Source of the DNA: Litoditis marina
Taxonomy: Eukaryota; Nematoda; Chromadorea; Rhabditida; Rhabditidae
Direction of reading: 5' to 3'
DNA: 64,000 nt
NCBI GenBank assembly: GCA_964036275.1
Contig: OZ038433.1
Span: 4,462,013-4,526,012 of the forward strand
The notes below the pieces were generated by a model. That model saw only the letters and a program-made list of their open reading frames with translations. It had not been told where the DNA came from and did not search any database. Below are positions 1-13,500 of the stretch, piece after piece (positions within the stretch are counted from its first letter, which is position 1; every line of letters begins with the position of its first letter). The position numbers were made by a program, and so were the translations under genes.

Positions 1-3000
1 CTTTTGAACTTTGACCTTGAAGTCATTCCCGTTTGGCTTCTGAAGTGGAAAATTGAACTAATCGTACTACTGGCAAATAACTTCGCGGCGAATATTACAA
101 AGATGTTATCAAACTAAGAAAAATATGAGTTTACAGGTAATGTTATGGTCAGTGCCTTGACACTGTGGGCTGTTCAGGAAAAAGACTTTATTGTCAAGTA
201 GTGTAAGATTGAACTGAAATCTGTGTTTTATACTGAAGAACTGGGTAAATCTCGACAATTATGCTGTCAATTTCATGTCACGAAAGCAATAACATGTCGA
301 ACGAAACTAGGCGATGAAGTGAAGTCAACCATGTTTTCTTCTTGGGAATTTTACCAAACAAGACAATATATTATATATACTTTTTGTTATACAACTTTGT
401 AAATCGCAGTCATTGAAAGTCGTGAAATGGGAGGTTTCTTGGTGAAAACTCGTGACATACTAAACTTTCGTAGTAAAACTCCAGCTACCGTAATTTCGGA
501 ACGTAGTGTCAACAATCGAATCTCAGTGATGTGATGCGTATAAGTCGGAAGTTGATTGTGGCACTGGGAAGGAAACAATCCATCCACTTTCTAGTCCCTC
601 ACCCAAAATAGTAGGGATCACTATATTCGTCTTATGAAATAACACAGACTTACTGTGTACACCACTTTCTTCTGTGTCAACTTTCCGCAAGTTTCATTGG
701 ACAAATCATACCCTTTGAAGACGATATGGTAGATATCTGTGGAGAGTGGGGGAATTGAAATGGAAACCGTCCCAAAAACGAAGTTTGGGAATTCCGATCA
801 AATTGTACGTAACGTTATAATACACTCCTACTTGTTCTGAGTAATCTCTAACTCAAGCACTTTTCTCACAGGATGGTCACCTTACGACCCTTAGATGGTT
901 CTCATGAGACCCTACTGTTCTCATGAGACCCTACGTAAGAGTATAACATGGATATCGATTGGTGGGCATCAAAAAAGAGATTGACTGGATATAATGAGAA
1001 ATAATAGCAGCGCATTTCAGAATGACTGGATTCAGTTCGCAGCTCATTGAGGCGCATTGACAAATTTGGAGGGCGGTCCCACTGGGGTAGAAAGAGAGAG
1101 AGAGAGGGGGGGGGGGAGATGGAGAAATGATAGGGGGTAGATAGAATGAGAGGGGAGGAACATCTGTCCTCGTAGCAAAGCTAGAGAACTGGTCAGCTCC
1201 CCTCCCTGAATAAATCGCCTATTCACATTCTGGTACTGTACTTGTCAACCTCCTATGTTAAAGAGTAGAGTAAATATGATCCCGACCTGTTCAGGTGGTG
1301 CCGAAGTAGGTCTGCTTGGAAGAAAAGAGCAAGTTTCGCAAATGATAAGCTCAACTTGACCAATATTTGATGTATAACCGAACCAGCTTGAGGTCAATAT
1401 CCCACAAGGTAATCGTGAGAAGGTAGAGTGGTGGCGAGTAGTTCAACTGAAATATAACCATTTCACAATACTGTGCTTCTGTGCCTGGTCTGTTTTGACT
1501 AGGCTGGTAAAGGGGTTGACTTTAGCTCGAAGTTCCGCAAATTGCTTGTTTCGGTTCTAGCACTCAATAACCGGAGACGGTCACAGAGAGGTACCGAGAT
1601 GTTGGGAACTGGTGAAGTCCTTCCTGGGCTCACGGTAATGGGAAAACGACACAAAGACACGAAAAGACGGGGAAAACTGCCCTCATGTCGTATGTTGGAT
1701 GCGGGCTCTTGTCTTTAGCGCGGAATAGTCCGAGGAACGCTGGTTTCTCACTCATGGGTATTCGTGATCTCCTATTTTCGAAATATCACCTGTAATAAAT
1801 TCGTCAAATTATTTTAATGGAGCAAAACAATAAGACGTTCTTCTTTAGATGAAATCAGTCTCTAAACTCAAAATGACAAATGCAATCATGTTTTGCGTGT
1901 AGTCTCCAAAGTCACGGAAGTGTGCAGGAAAAAATCCCACTCGGAGAGTATATTGTGAGTATCTGACTGGCGTCCGCTTGCCGCCTCGTTAATTCAGCGA
2001 CCGTACACACGTATGGTTAGCGCAAACCCCACACAAAATCCATTTTTTTCGAAACCGCTCGTATGGCTCCTCCGTTGGCTGACTTTTTCAAAGATTGAAT
2101 TTATAGCGGAGTTCAACCACGACAGTGGTTATCTGTGAAGTTTACGAACGGCAACGGAGTGAGAACTTGTATAGGATTCGACAGTATTCTGCCCCGTTCC
2201 CTTTGTGTTTGTAGTTTGACCCCGTCGCTTTTTGGTCGAAATTACGGCGTGTATCGAGATCAAAGTACAGGGAGGATTAGGTCACTCCCTAAAAGACGAA
2301 TTAATTTGTAGAACAAATGGACCATTTGAATGGTAGATGTGGTAGCAGCCGAATCTACCGACTATTGCTCTAATAGTAATGAAAACTATTATTGATATCT
2401 ATTATTCAATATTCCTTTCTATGCCCGACTTTCCATTGTTAACTTAGGCAATAGAAAATCAAACCAGTCCCCTTTTTAGTGAACAGAGCCGTGATTGAAC
2501 GGTTCCTAATCAGTAGGAATTTTCATTGACAGGCTCAACACAAGAAATATACTTCCTCGCAGTATTTCGCAATGTAGTTATCTAATGTTGAACCCTTCCT
2601 TTCCGGTATGGTATTGGTCATTTTCACGAAGATTCCAAGTGGTGCAACAGTTATTTGCGAACTCTAGCACCCACCTAAACTTTATATGTTTTTTTGCTTT
2701 TTTTACGGTTTTATCTCATATATGTTATTCGGAGCCGCCAATAATGAATATTAATTCTCCACTCCTTCTCGAGCCGCGACGGGAGTGTAGACTGTGTTGA
2801 AAAAAAACTGGGAATACTCGATAATGTGTTGTTTTTGGTAATTAACGAGTAAAATAAGCGGAAACATTTATGCGGAGTACTTATTTTTTGATATTTCTTT
2901 GTATTAGATCAGTTGTTGATTGTTGATTGCTAGTCTCGTCCTGAAGTTATTGGTTATCCGTATCAATGCATAATTGTTCACGTTTTGTTGTCTACTCTAC

Positions 3001-3028
3001 TGGTGAACAAGCACTGTAAAGATAAAAC

Positions 3029-3143
3029 CGGCGTTCTACTACAGTAGCGACACCGTACTACTGCCGTTTTACTGGTAGTGTTACTGCAGTATCACCAGTC
3101 GTAAAACGGTAGTAGTACAGTGTCGCTACTGCAGTAAAACGCC
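3029..3143. repeat. Foldback element (about 50-bp arms)
   Basis: The left arm, from GGCGTTCTACTACAGTAGCG, pairs with the right arm, read on the other strand as GGCGTTTTACTGCAGTAGCG, and pairing continues through CGACAC and CCGTTTTACTGGT. CAGTA/TACTG units recur to about 3180 and again, more diverged, at 3460-3570. Probably a MITE; no target duplication seen. Confidence 0.75.
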
Positions 3144-4365
3144 AGTAAAGCTGTAGTTCAACTGCAGTAAAACAGCAGTGAAATTATTTCGAATTATCGA
3201 AAATAAAACACTTAAAAATTATTTTTTTTATAAAACAAAATTTAATTATCATTTCATGGCACCTCTAGTATCTAGTCCTCACGTACTAAATACTAAGTTC
3301 GCTTCAGAGGTTAAAAGTACCTCAAACTTGGGTAATTAAACCGACAACAGCCAGAAGCCGGCAGAGCAGTCTCGCAGACATCCGTATCTAGTATAGGTAT
3401 CTCGTGTGGTATTAGATAGTTAGTTCATTTCCGAGATTACTTGAGATACATCACCGATTTACTGGTAGTAATCGTGATTCAACGTTACCACTAGTTTACC
3501 ACTGAATCGCGGGACGTTTACGACCATATCACCACAGTTTAACTGTTACTACCATTCTACTAGTGTCTTAACTGTGGGCTAGAAGTTCCTATGAAGGGGA
3601 TACGTAGGAAAGAAGTTTTTTGACAGGTATTTTGCCAATTAGAGTAGCGATCATATTAATAAAATGACCGTAGTACAACGTGTGTAAAACTTATCGTAGT
3701 AAAGGCACCTGTATCTTGTGTGGAACGGTTCGATATTGGGAAAACCACTTTTCTATCTGCATACTTATCCAAACCAGTCGTAAAAGTTAGTTTTCAAAAC
3801 TGGTGAGATTTGATAATGTTGGTTATAGGATTAGCTCCTACAAAGTTAGGCTATACAGTGTATGCTAGGTTTGTAGTTTGATCCGGCTGCTGCTGCTCTG
3901 TCGAAATTTGCCCATTATAGCATGTAATAAGTTCAAACTACCATTAAAATTTGGTCCTATAGACAAACAATCTGTGTAAAGTTGAGTTTTGATCAGTTGG
4001 AACAACTCTTCAAGCACAGTGACATGAGATTGAGCTAATACGCACGTATAGAAGTAAGACCATACATGGTCTGCGCTTCCTATATAAACTAACTATTTCG
4101 AAATGAATTGAATTCGGAAAAATTTATCGTTTATTTTGATTTCTATATTTCTTCCAATCAGCTGGCATAGGCAGATGTTTAGGAGACAGCTGGAAAGCGC
4201 ACGGGTCTCGCGCAAACTGGATAGGCTGACGCTTATCGAGTGCGCCTCTCAGTTGACCCGCATTGAGAGTAGCGTCGAATTTTTCCTTACGCTAATTTAT
4301 TTCCCATTCATATTCCAATTTTTCTTTAGCTTTCTTTCATAATATATGTTTATTTTTTTGTGCGT

Positions 4366-4384
4366 TCATCTTCACGTTTTACAG
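4366..4384 (+). promoter_or_regulatory. Candidate trans-splice acceptor ahead of hlh-30
   Basis: The pyrimidine-rich tract gttcatcttcacgttttacag ends 18 bases before the ATG at 4403. In nematodes such a site so close to the start often takes a spliced leader. It could equally be a normal acceptor from an untranslated exon. Confidence 0.35.
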
Positions 4385-4402
4385 TAATTTTATAAATAAC
4401 AA

Positions 4403-4507
4403 ATGGAACCGTCACAAGCTCAAGTCCAACGTACCAGTCAAGCTCGCTCTGGACTCAGGATAGACACTTTAATCGACAAAAAGAAAGGTGTGGGAATGGC
4501 AGGAACG
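4403..4507 (+). CDS. hlh-30: hlh-30 exon 1, candidate start exon
   Basis: ATG at 4403 in the good context acaaATGg, with an in-frame TAA six bases upstream. It gives 35 codons and ends in phase 0 at donor GTTAGT. The segment QARSGLRI resembles the SRIGLRM N-terminus of TFEB, the region that contacts Rag GTPases in mammals. That match is short and is my inference. Membership in this gene rests on phase agreement with the next exon. Confidence 0.55.
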
Positions 4508-7500
4508 GTTAGTTGGGTTTACTTTCAGTTGTATTTTGTATCTGAACTTTTCTGTGGTAATTTTTTTGTATTCTTCGTCATCAAAACACGTTTCGTTGCT
4601 GGTTTTTCTTCGTGTTTCAACACTCATGACACCCTGGCTTTTTTCCAATATATCTAATGTATGGAAACTATTACGCTAATATAAATGTGAAGTTAGAAGA
4701 ATACTTGTTCGTTCATGTCATTCTATCATGTCCCCTGATGGGGAAAGAGTTGTTATGTACATACAATGAATGGCCAGTCTCGATTTTTCCCAAAACAGCC
4801 GAGGGTTTTTTTTCGCAAACTTCTTACACTAATTCATTCGCGTTTTTTCACTAGTTCAAAAGGGAAAAAAATGTGGTACAGTCATAATAATGTAATTTTT
4901 GAAATTATTTATTTGTAGTTTTCTTCGTCGACGAGCAGATCAATGAATGCGAGAGGAAGGAATAGAGCAATTTCGGGTGGGTGATTAGTTTTGGACGATA
5001 GGAAGCAGGAAAGTGATTCCAAATTTGAAATCAACTTTGGTTTTTTCCCTAAAAGAGGTTTTTGTTCGTTAGTGGCACTTTTTTAAGTGTAGTGAGTATT
5101 CGAAGCTAAATAAATTATCTGAAAACATTCAATTTGCGTTCTAGTTTGATCATTTCTCAATCTCGAAATTGTAGCTAGACACGCCTTTTGAGGCTGTTCG
5201 CGGAATTTTGTCTATAGATGTAAATTTTTCAAGTTCCGTTACTGGACGTCTGGTTCACTGGTTCCCGTATTGATGTTAATTTTCTACTCGAACATAACCT
5301 TTTGTTACTGAAGCTACAGTGTTTTCATTCCTCTCTACAAAAAATTAACGTGAGGCTGATGCATATGACTTTTTCTCAATAACAATCAGAAAGTATCCTG
5401 AAATTAACGATATTTTGATGTGTTGACAGGAGATTTTTTTGGACTGTTTTACTACGCTAAGCTTCACAGCTGAAAGTAAAGATGGAACCTTGCATGATTG
5501 TGTCACTTCAGAATCAGCAGCAAACGACATGCTTCGTTCGTATGATCAGGAGATCAAGATGAAAGGGAAGTCCTTGGTTCACATGCCCCCGCAGCACAGA
5601 CCCTCATCCACAGCAGCACCCTGTGCTACCATTGTGAGTTCTCGGAAATATGTGTTTTTGTATTTGGAACTAAGGGGAATTTAGAAGATGACTGGTTTTC
5701 TGATTTCTCGAGGTAACTACGATAAATTGTGGTTGAGAATCTCTAAGCTGACGTCCCATCCCAAGAGAGTACGGCATCAGCAATAGTTGGTAACCGGTGG
5801 TCATTTTCAGACTGCTCTCGTTGTTCGGCCAGTTAATTTTACAAACCATGAGTGGCCTAGAAAACGGTTTTAACAGCATTACGGTGCCGTTCTTCCACGA
5901 AGAAGAATTTCTATCCCCAATGTTATACGATTCACAAACCTAAGTGTATTGTGAAGTGCGTACTGAATACCGATTTGGACTCCTACCTACTTCAACCTAC
6001 CCATTCCTCGCTCATTTGTTTTGTTGATGTTTATCTGGTTGGGGAACTTTGGAGGTAGGAGCGAGGCTGATTCCGTTATCCGTTCCTCTAGTTTCTTCCT
6101 GCCCCTGCCCCATTTGCTCATTTGCCATTGCCATCACTCTTCACCTTTCTTTCATAAATAATTAGTTACGTATCACCTTTTCTCTCTCTCTCTCTCTCTT
6201 ACAAACAGTTAATTCGATAGTGAGTACTGTCTTGCCTGGGAGGTTTGAAACAACCCTTTCCATTTTGGAATTTGCTGGAGAAACGTAATACGTGTAGAAA
6301 TCATAAACGAGTATTGTTCCATGATCTTCTTCTAGTGTTTGCTCTTTACGGTAGTTTTTTTGTGGGCTTATTTTATAAGTCGTCGACCTGAAGTTTTGCT
6401 TCAGAAATACGTTACAATTCTTCCTAAAAGTCCCATTCCCATCTTATCACATCTGATATCTGGAAATAGTCTTAAAAAATAAAAAAAGCTATTCGCAATC
6501 CTGAGCATATCTGCATATCTGAACGATCGCCTCTAGAAAACAACTTTGACGACATTCATTGACAATCGGGCTATGACATCAGATTGTGCAACGGATGAAT
6601 GTGAAATAGAGTGAAATCGGATATGGTGAATGGTGCAGATATTTTTGAATATCTTTGCACTTCAACGCCAACCTACACAATTGAACCTCTGAACTCTATG
6701 TCGCATTCGATCTCCACTTGGATTCCTGAACTAAAACAATTGTAAATGTTAATTAGGATTTAGGGTTCATCTCATGGCACTGTGAAAAAAAAACTAGGTC
6801 GGGATAGTATTTAAAAGAAGTTTTCTAGGTACTAGTTTTCTCTTTCATTTTCTACGTCTCCACGATGAGTGGGTTTTCGGTTTTCATGAATGGATGTTGT
6901 GTATGAGAACCAGTGGATTAGGTTGGTACCTGTTTCAGCTTACTGTCAAAACAAGTGATCTATAGTTTCTGCAACAGTGCTGTCTACTGTCTTACTCGGC
7001 TTCATGTCTCAAGTTTCCCTGCTTGAGTTCATGATTTGTTAACTAAGTCGGAAAATTGGTTCTAAATGTTCCCTTCTGGGATACTGTACTTGGTTGTCAT
7101 TGAAAAGTATGATTATGGTGTTTCTCATTTGTTATGGCTTTTATTACATTCCACAATCCTTGTTGGTTGTCTGCTGTGGTTTTTTACGACCAGGTACGAG
7201 TTTAGTTTCTACTCCCCGAGATGCAAACATACTGTAAACTTTTAGCATTCATTTAAGCGTAGCATGAGTACTGTTTCCACACATGTTAACACTTCATAGA
7301 TTTTTTGAAGATTGACGCGGTAAGGGCCCAGGGTTTGCAGATATCTAGTTCTAGTATGTGACATTCCAAGAACGCAAGAACCATGACTGTTCACTCAATT
7401 ACACGCTTCTCCGCAAAAACTTATGAATCATTCTTCATAGTTCTCTATTCTTTGCTCGTTTTGGATCACTTTTTCAGGCAATATATTCATTTATGTACAT

Positions 7501-10500
7501 TCACCCCGTTAATCACTTTTTTGATTAAGTAGTTGCGAGTCAATTATTTTCACTTTCCACCGTGGGGATTACTTGTCGTCGTTGCTATGCTTTCTGCGTT
7601 GTTTGTTTGTTGATAGGGAAGAGAGTTAGTTCTCTAAGTTATTAAGCTAGAGCAAAGGGTTTCATTCCTCCCGCTCATTATCTTTTCTTTCATATCGTCC
7701 CTAATTCTGGGCTAGATTCAACTTAGTTCCCAGTAAGTAACAATTCAGTGTTAGATAATAGAAGAAAAGGACATAGGGAAGTGGGAATTGTAGGTTGATA
7801 ATTGTTTTAAATTTAAATCCGATTAACGATTAAAGTTGTACTTGCACTGTAACGTTGTTACTATCCTGTGTTTTAGTACAAACACTATTTGTCTTGAATG
7901 GGGAACAACCATACACGCCTTAATCTTACTTTTTTACGCAGAAATGTAGTTATTCCTATGTTCATTTTTTCTTAGCGAACTTATGTGCTTATGTCTCTTC
8001 CTGTCACTCAGTTGATGAAGCGAGATACAGTCATACACCGCCAAGGGTATCTTATTTTGTTCTGAAAGCTCGCGATACCCCCCCCCCCCCCCCCCTCGTT
8101 TCTGAGTCGCGATCCTTCCAAAATGGTTCAAAACAGCGAACTTCAATTTTCGGTTTGAAATTCATCAGTTTTGTATGAAATTAGCTGGTTTTCAACTCGC
8201 GTCCCCTACTTTTGATCAAAATTAGGATGCAGCATATGGTCATTAACAGAAAGTTGCCCGTGCTCCCTCCAAATTTTTCATATCAAGTTGTAGTTCTCTA
8301 GTGCTCTTATTACGCAAGTGTACTACGCTTCTACTATAATTTGTACTCAGGCATCATAGTTGATGTGAGCTGTACTTTACCAGCCTAATACGTAGATTGT
8401 CATCGTGCATGGATAAGTATCCATTCATCAAACATATATCTTTCCTTTTGTCTTTGGTGCTATCAAAGTTGTGCACTGTCGTATTTTTCTGCTTACCCAA
8501 TAATAGTTATTTGGCGTATATTGTGATGAAAGGTGTTGTCGACAAATATTCGGCATTCTGGGGCATAAGTACTATTATCGTGAACGAAGCGCAAACAATG
8601 GTTTTGACTTCTCGGTAGATCAAATATATTCCTCACAATTTATCAGGCCAAATTTAAAGTGGAAAGTAGAACTCATGTTTTTCCGAAAATTCTCTTTTTA
8701 CGTTTTACCTCGAATCCCAAATATTTTGAAATGTTCGTGAAGTACGTCAATAAGGAAGTCAGGATAAGGAAAAAAGAGGGGAAACGAAAGTTTACATTCC
8801 CACTCCCCTAAATTTATAGAATGAAGTTGTGTGCGTAGGCTGCGTATAATTTCTTCATTCCCACAGACCTTGGCAGCGTGCCATAAAAACTTCGAAGAGA
8901 AGTTTTTCATAGGAAACATGGGTTTTCTTAAAAAATTGTTAACGGGTAACAGACGTGGATTTTTAAAAACTCCAACTTAGTGTGAAAATACCGAGAAAGC
9001 TGCCAAATGCTTACGGGGATACTGGAAATCGTAAGAACTAAAGAAGTGGTTGACGAGTGGACGTTCGGCCAATAATTGGCATGTTTTCAGGAGTTAACCT
9101 ATATCTCCAATTATCATTCAAAAAATAGCATACTCTTGTGGCTATCAAAGCTAAACGTCACTTCTTCTTCTAGCTTCGAGATTGTCTTCACAATTTCGAG
9201 TATGTTTTTGGCAGAAGAACACCTGCCACTAGCTCTTTTTTCCGTTGTTTCTCAACCGGTTTCTCCGATTTGGCGCGCCTTCTCGTCACTTTCCGAGGTT
9301 GCCCCGCGAAATGGGCTGAAACTGAGGGCGCGCACTGTCTGGCCCTCGCTTGAATAGCGTTTTGTGCGGTAAAAGAATATGATCACACGCAAACAACTGA
9401 GGAGCCGAGTCCAGCGGTATCTTTCTCTCTCCTCGCTCCAGTCGCAACAGACATCTGGCTGGGAAACAGTGCACTTTGGGGTGAGACGCAGGCGGCTAGC
9501 GCGAGGAGACAGTGCGCGGGCAGTGGAGGGCGCAGACAAGGCGCGGGAACATGTCGTCATAGAGTTGGACGGCAGCCAACACGTGGAGCAGGCCACGCCC
9601 CCAACCGGCTCTGGTTCACATTTCGTGTCAAGTCTCCTGCCGAAGACTGACCGAACAAGCTGACCTCTGAACTGTATTCTCAGAAGACTAATCTACATTC
9701 CATTTCACCCCAATCAATGCTTGGCGCCGCGCCAACCCCACCACAGCCTATGTGGACCCCGCCGAATAGCTTCAATAGCTATTTATTCAATAATTCAGAT
9801 GTAAGTTGATTAGAACACTTATTGGAATGAAACACTGATTTGTTCATAGTGTAGAGGGTTGTGCATTCGTTGTGCCGTGTCGTTTCCACTGTAGTGACAC
9901 TATTATGCATTGTTTGTGGTGTTCATCTTCGCAGTTCGTTCGTTCTAGCCTTGGTATTTGTTCAGTTTTTCAAACTATAGTGATCTTCGTTGGCGTCCTA
10001 CATATCTTTTTCTCTGTGTTTCACTGGGAGTTTGAGGGGAGGAGTGGGGGTTTATTGAGGAACTGATTTCACTAATCAGGTGTCGCCCTTTCATTCCACC
10101 TTTCACTGTACTGTACTATGATTAAGGAAGATCTCGAAACCCCCTTAAGTGCTGTTATCTCATTCTCGAAAATATGTTTCGCCCAAAATAGGGGCTACCC
10201 CGTATGACCTTGATGGTGTGAAATGGAAATGGCGTGGGCTCGAATCAATGGAGGTAGATACTGTCCCTGTTCCCCCTGTATGTACTTGGTTTGTTTCATT
10301 TGGGGAACGATCAAATCAGTATGCTGTGTGTCGGGCGCAATGGCAGGATTGCCTCGAATTAAGCGAAATATCCGCCATTTTTCGGCGCCGCTGGGCAAAC
10401 AAACTGCTGCTGCATTGGCAGAGCAGGCGTTCTTCCACACAAAGTGGTAGGCGGTGGGGGCATGGCTTCTCCCTTGTCAATATCTAATTGCATATCTAAC

Positions 10501-13500
10501 ATGTCAAAGTACACAGAAAAAGGCAGACCGAGATGACAACAATGCTTTGCATATTGAAAGGGTGTTGCGGATTAGCTTGAGATGTTTAGATCTGTAAATT
10601 ATCTAGAGATGCTACTATGAATAAGGCTTATCTACTCTCTAAGATTGGCCTTGTTTTTGATTGGAAACTCCGGTGAGTGGAGCCTGTAAACTTATCTCCC
10701 AAGGTATCTGTGATTGATATATGAGGCAATTAATTGGGAGAGAATATGGAGTCTGATTTGGGTCATTCTATAATAATTGTCTCTTCCCATTAGCATATCC
10801 ACCTTTCCGCCCTCTCTTTTAGTATGTCCTCTTCTTTTTAATGACCAGATGCTGGCATTCTTCCTCTGCGGTCTTATTTGCTTTCATACCCGCTTGATCT
10901 CCTGGCTGTTTAGAAAGTTCACCTTTGTTCAATCAGTAGTTAATTTGATAAGCTGACATTTGGCCTACTACAGTGATCCAGAAAGAATTGTGTGCAAGTA
11001 ACGAAACTCTCTAGGGATGACACATTTCTGCTAAGCATATTGCACAATCCGAACAGGAGGCATCATTAATATGTTTTAATTATGGATCGTTAGCAGGCTG
11101 CAAACAACTTGTTTACACGAGCATGTATTTGCTCCGCTGCAAATCGGTTTCAATGAGCTAATAAAGTAGTGCGAAACGCTAAAAGATGGTGTTGTGGAAA
11201 TGCGCAGGGAAGACACAGGTTGAAAACACGTTTAAATCAAGCTGATTTGTTAGTAAATGACATTTTAAAGTGCTATAATTACGTTGAAAGAATGGAATGC
11301 GGTCAACAGCTTTATCTTGTAGTTGATGTATGGTGTCCGAACTGTCAGTGAAATGTTTGCTTTCTGGTTGGTTTGAACTGTCTAGAAGTTTCGTCTGCTT
11401 TGGCTGGGTCGCGTCCTTGGGTTGCGCGGCGGCGGCAAAAGCGGCAGCGGCACCTTGATAACACGGAGCGATAAGAAATGATATGGGGTATTGGTAGGGG
11501 GGGGGGGGGGTAGAGATACAGAGAGAGAGAGAGGGGGGGGGGGGAGTATCAACGAAACAGACAGTACACACGGGGTGGAGAGGGCGCGCAGCAGGCCGCG
11601 TGTTGAAACACGCCTCTCTCGCCCGCTCCCCACGCCGTTTCACAGATTACTGCGGCCGCGGTTAACACACTAATTAAACATATTTGTTTATTCCAATCAG
11701 CAATCGATCGACTTCATTCTGACACTACTTATTTATGCCTTAGTTATGATCTCTGAACTCTCCCTCTGTCTCAATTCAATAGTTTGCTCTCCATTATATA
11801 TTCTTTCTTTGTCAATAGAAGCCAGTTTTTTTTTGAATTCTTCCGGCCATGTGATCCAGTTTGTCGAGTTATAGTTCGAGAATTTTTTTCCGGAAACAAA
11901 TTCCTGGGTTCTCAAGAGGATATTTGTATATTTGAATGTCTTCGTGTTGGTTCCGAGATGGTCTCAGAATTCAATACATCTACTACTACTTTAACCTCCG
12001 GCCTGATATTTATATTCTGTAGTCTGTATCCGTCGCCCTCTTCTTCATCCCTTTCTGTGTTTTGCTCCTTTTTTCACCGCTTGACTTATGCACAGCTCTT
12101 TTCTCTCTCTCTCTTGCGTCTCCCCTCCCCCTTATGAATAACTGCACTTAAGTAAGCCCTCTTGCTAAATCCCTCCAACACCATCGAAAGTAGACAAATA
12201 CTACTGATCTATTAATGCTTTTTTTACAATACACAAATGCACTGGATTGTGAATGGAACAGAATAAGAAAAATACTGATTTGGAATGTAAAATAGGATAT
12301 ATGGTACAATAAACAGCTGGTGTTTGACTGAAATTTTCAGTGTGAATAACTAGGCGAACTGCCTAATGTTAGTTAGTTAAACAGTTAAACTGTGCCATTG
12401 CTCCGTCTCCGAACTCTCGCAGTATCCCGTTTCCTTTCCTTGTGGACCGGTAGTGCAACGTGTATCTGGTCTCAGGCTCGTTCCTGCTCGTCCCCCACCT
12501 CCGAGATGATTCGTGGTGGTGGTCTGGCCGCCCAGCAGCCCTCCTCCCATCAACAACAACAACAACAACAACAGTATTTCGATGACGAGCCCTATGAGGC
12601 CAACAATGCACAATTACGATCGACACCGTTCTCCACGACGGTCGGTTTATTATCACACTACTTTTGTGAAACAAGAGTTTGGGGCATTTGAATAAGAGTT
12701 GGAAATTTCCCAAATTGCACTTTGAGCTGGGTGGAAGTGGGAGTTCCATTAATGATTTGTATAGGTATAGGTGACTGGAGTCAGGTATCTGTCATTCATA
12801 ACCCCCTCCCCCCGTGTGTGTCATTCAGTCGCAGACGAGTGTTCTTGTCCATATATTGCTTCATCTCACCCCTTTGTATGCTTGTTCAGTTGATGTTACG
12901 GTTGTTCTGTGCTTGTCTCGGTGGCGGTAGTCGGGTCATTCATCAGTACTACTTTCCTTCGATCGCCTGTGCCCGATGTTTCATTTCATTATGATTTAGC
13001 AGCCTACTGCAACCTGTGTGGGCTCTAATTGCTAATGCTACATGTTCGTTGGCCTTTTTTTCTTGTCTCCACATTCCATGTCTTACTAATATAATAGCAA
13101 TGATGTCTCCCTGTAATTAGCTTTGTACAAAATGTACATAATATATGCGTTGAGAGGCAAAAACATAGAATGTACTTCTGTGCAACAAAAGTTTTTGTTA
13201 AATTATAAAGTCTTAACTCTAAATTAAAGAGGGATGTTCGTAGGGGTTTCTAAAGTGATTTACTGTCTTCAAGTGATTGCTGGGGTTAGGTATGGTAGGG
13301 TCTCAATACGGTAGTAATACGAGGGATAACGTTTTGAAATTCACACACACATCAGTTAGTGCGTTTGTTCTGTGTTGATTTCCAATCAATAGGTGGCGCC
13401 CTACCGATCAATCGTTGTTGAATATTTGCGCGTTGTCTCGTCCTTTATCATTTTTGTTTCCGCCGCTCTCTTTCTTTTCCCCGTCTATCTATCTGAATCG

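Larger units (their letters stand above)
1..4402. other. Upstream region without a supported gene
   Basis: AT-rich, with scattered stops in all frames. It holds a GA/poly-G run at 1091-1116, a 22-bp tandem (CTCATGAGACCCTAC) near 901-933 and the foldback at 3029-3143. Probably the 5' flank of hlh-30. I see no exon. Confidence 0.6.

Noticed and set aside
9252..9663. Open frames on both strands in the GC-rich patch before hlh-30 exon 3
   Set aside because: Open because of base composition; no splice site fits and the two strands are equally open.
11179..11643. 154-codon minus-strand frame
   Set aside because: Mostly poly-Pro/Ser and Ala from poly-G and GC-rich DNA; no family resemblance.
12369..12749. 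Minus-strand frame with a Val run
   Set aside because: Antisense shadow of the CAA repeat in hlh-30 exon 4.
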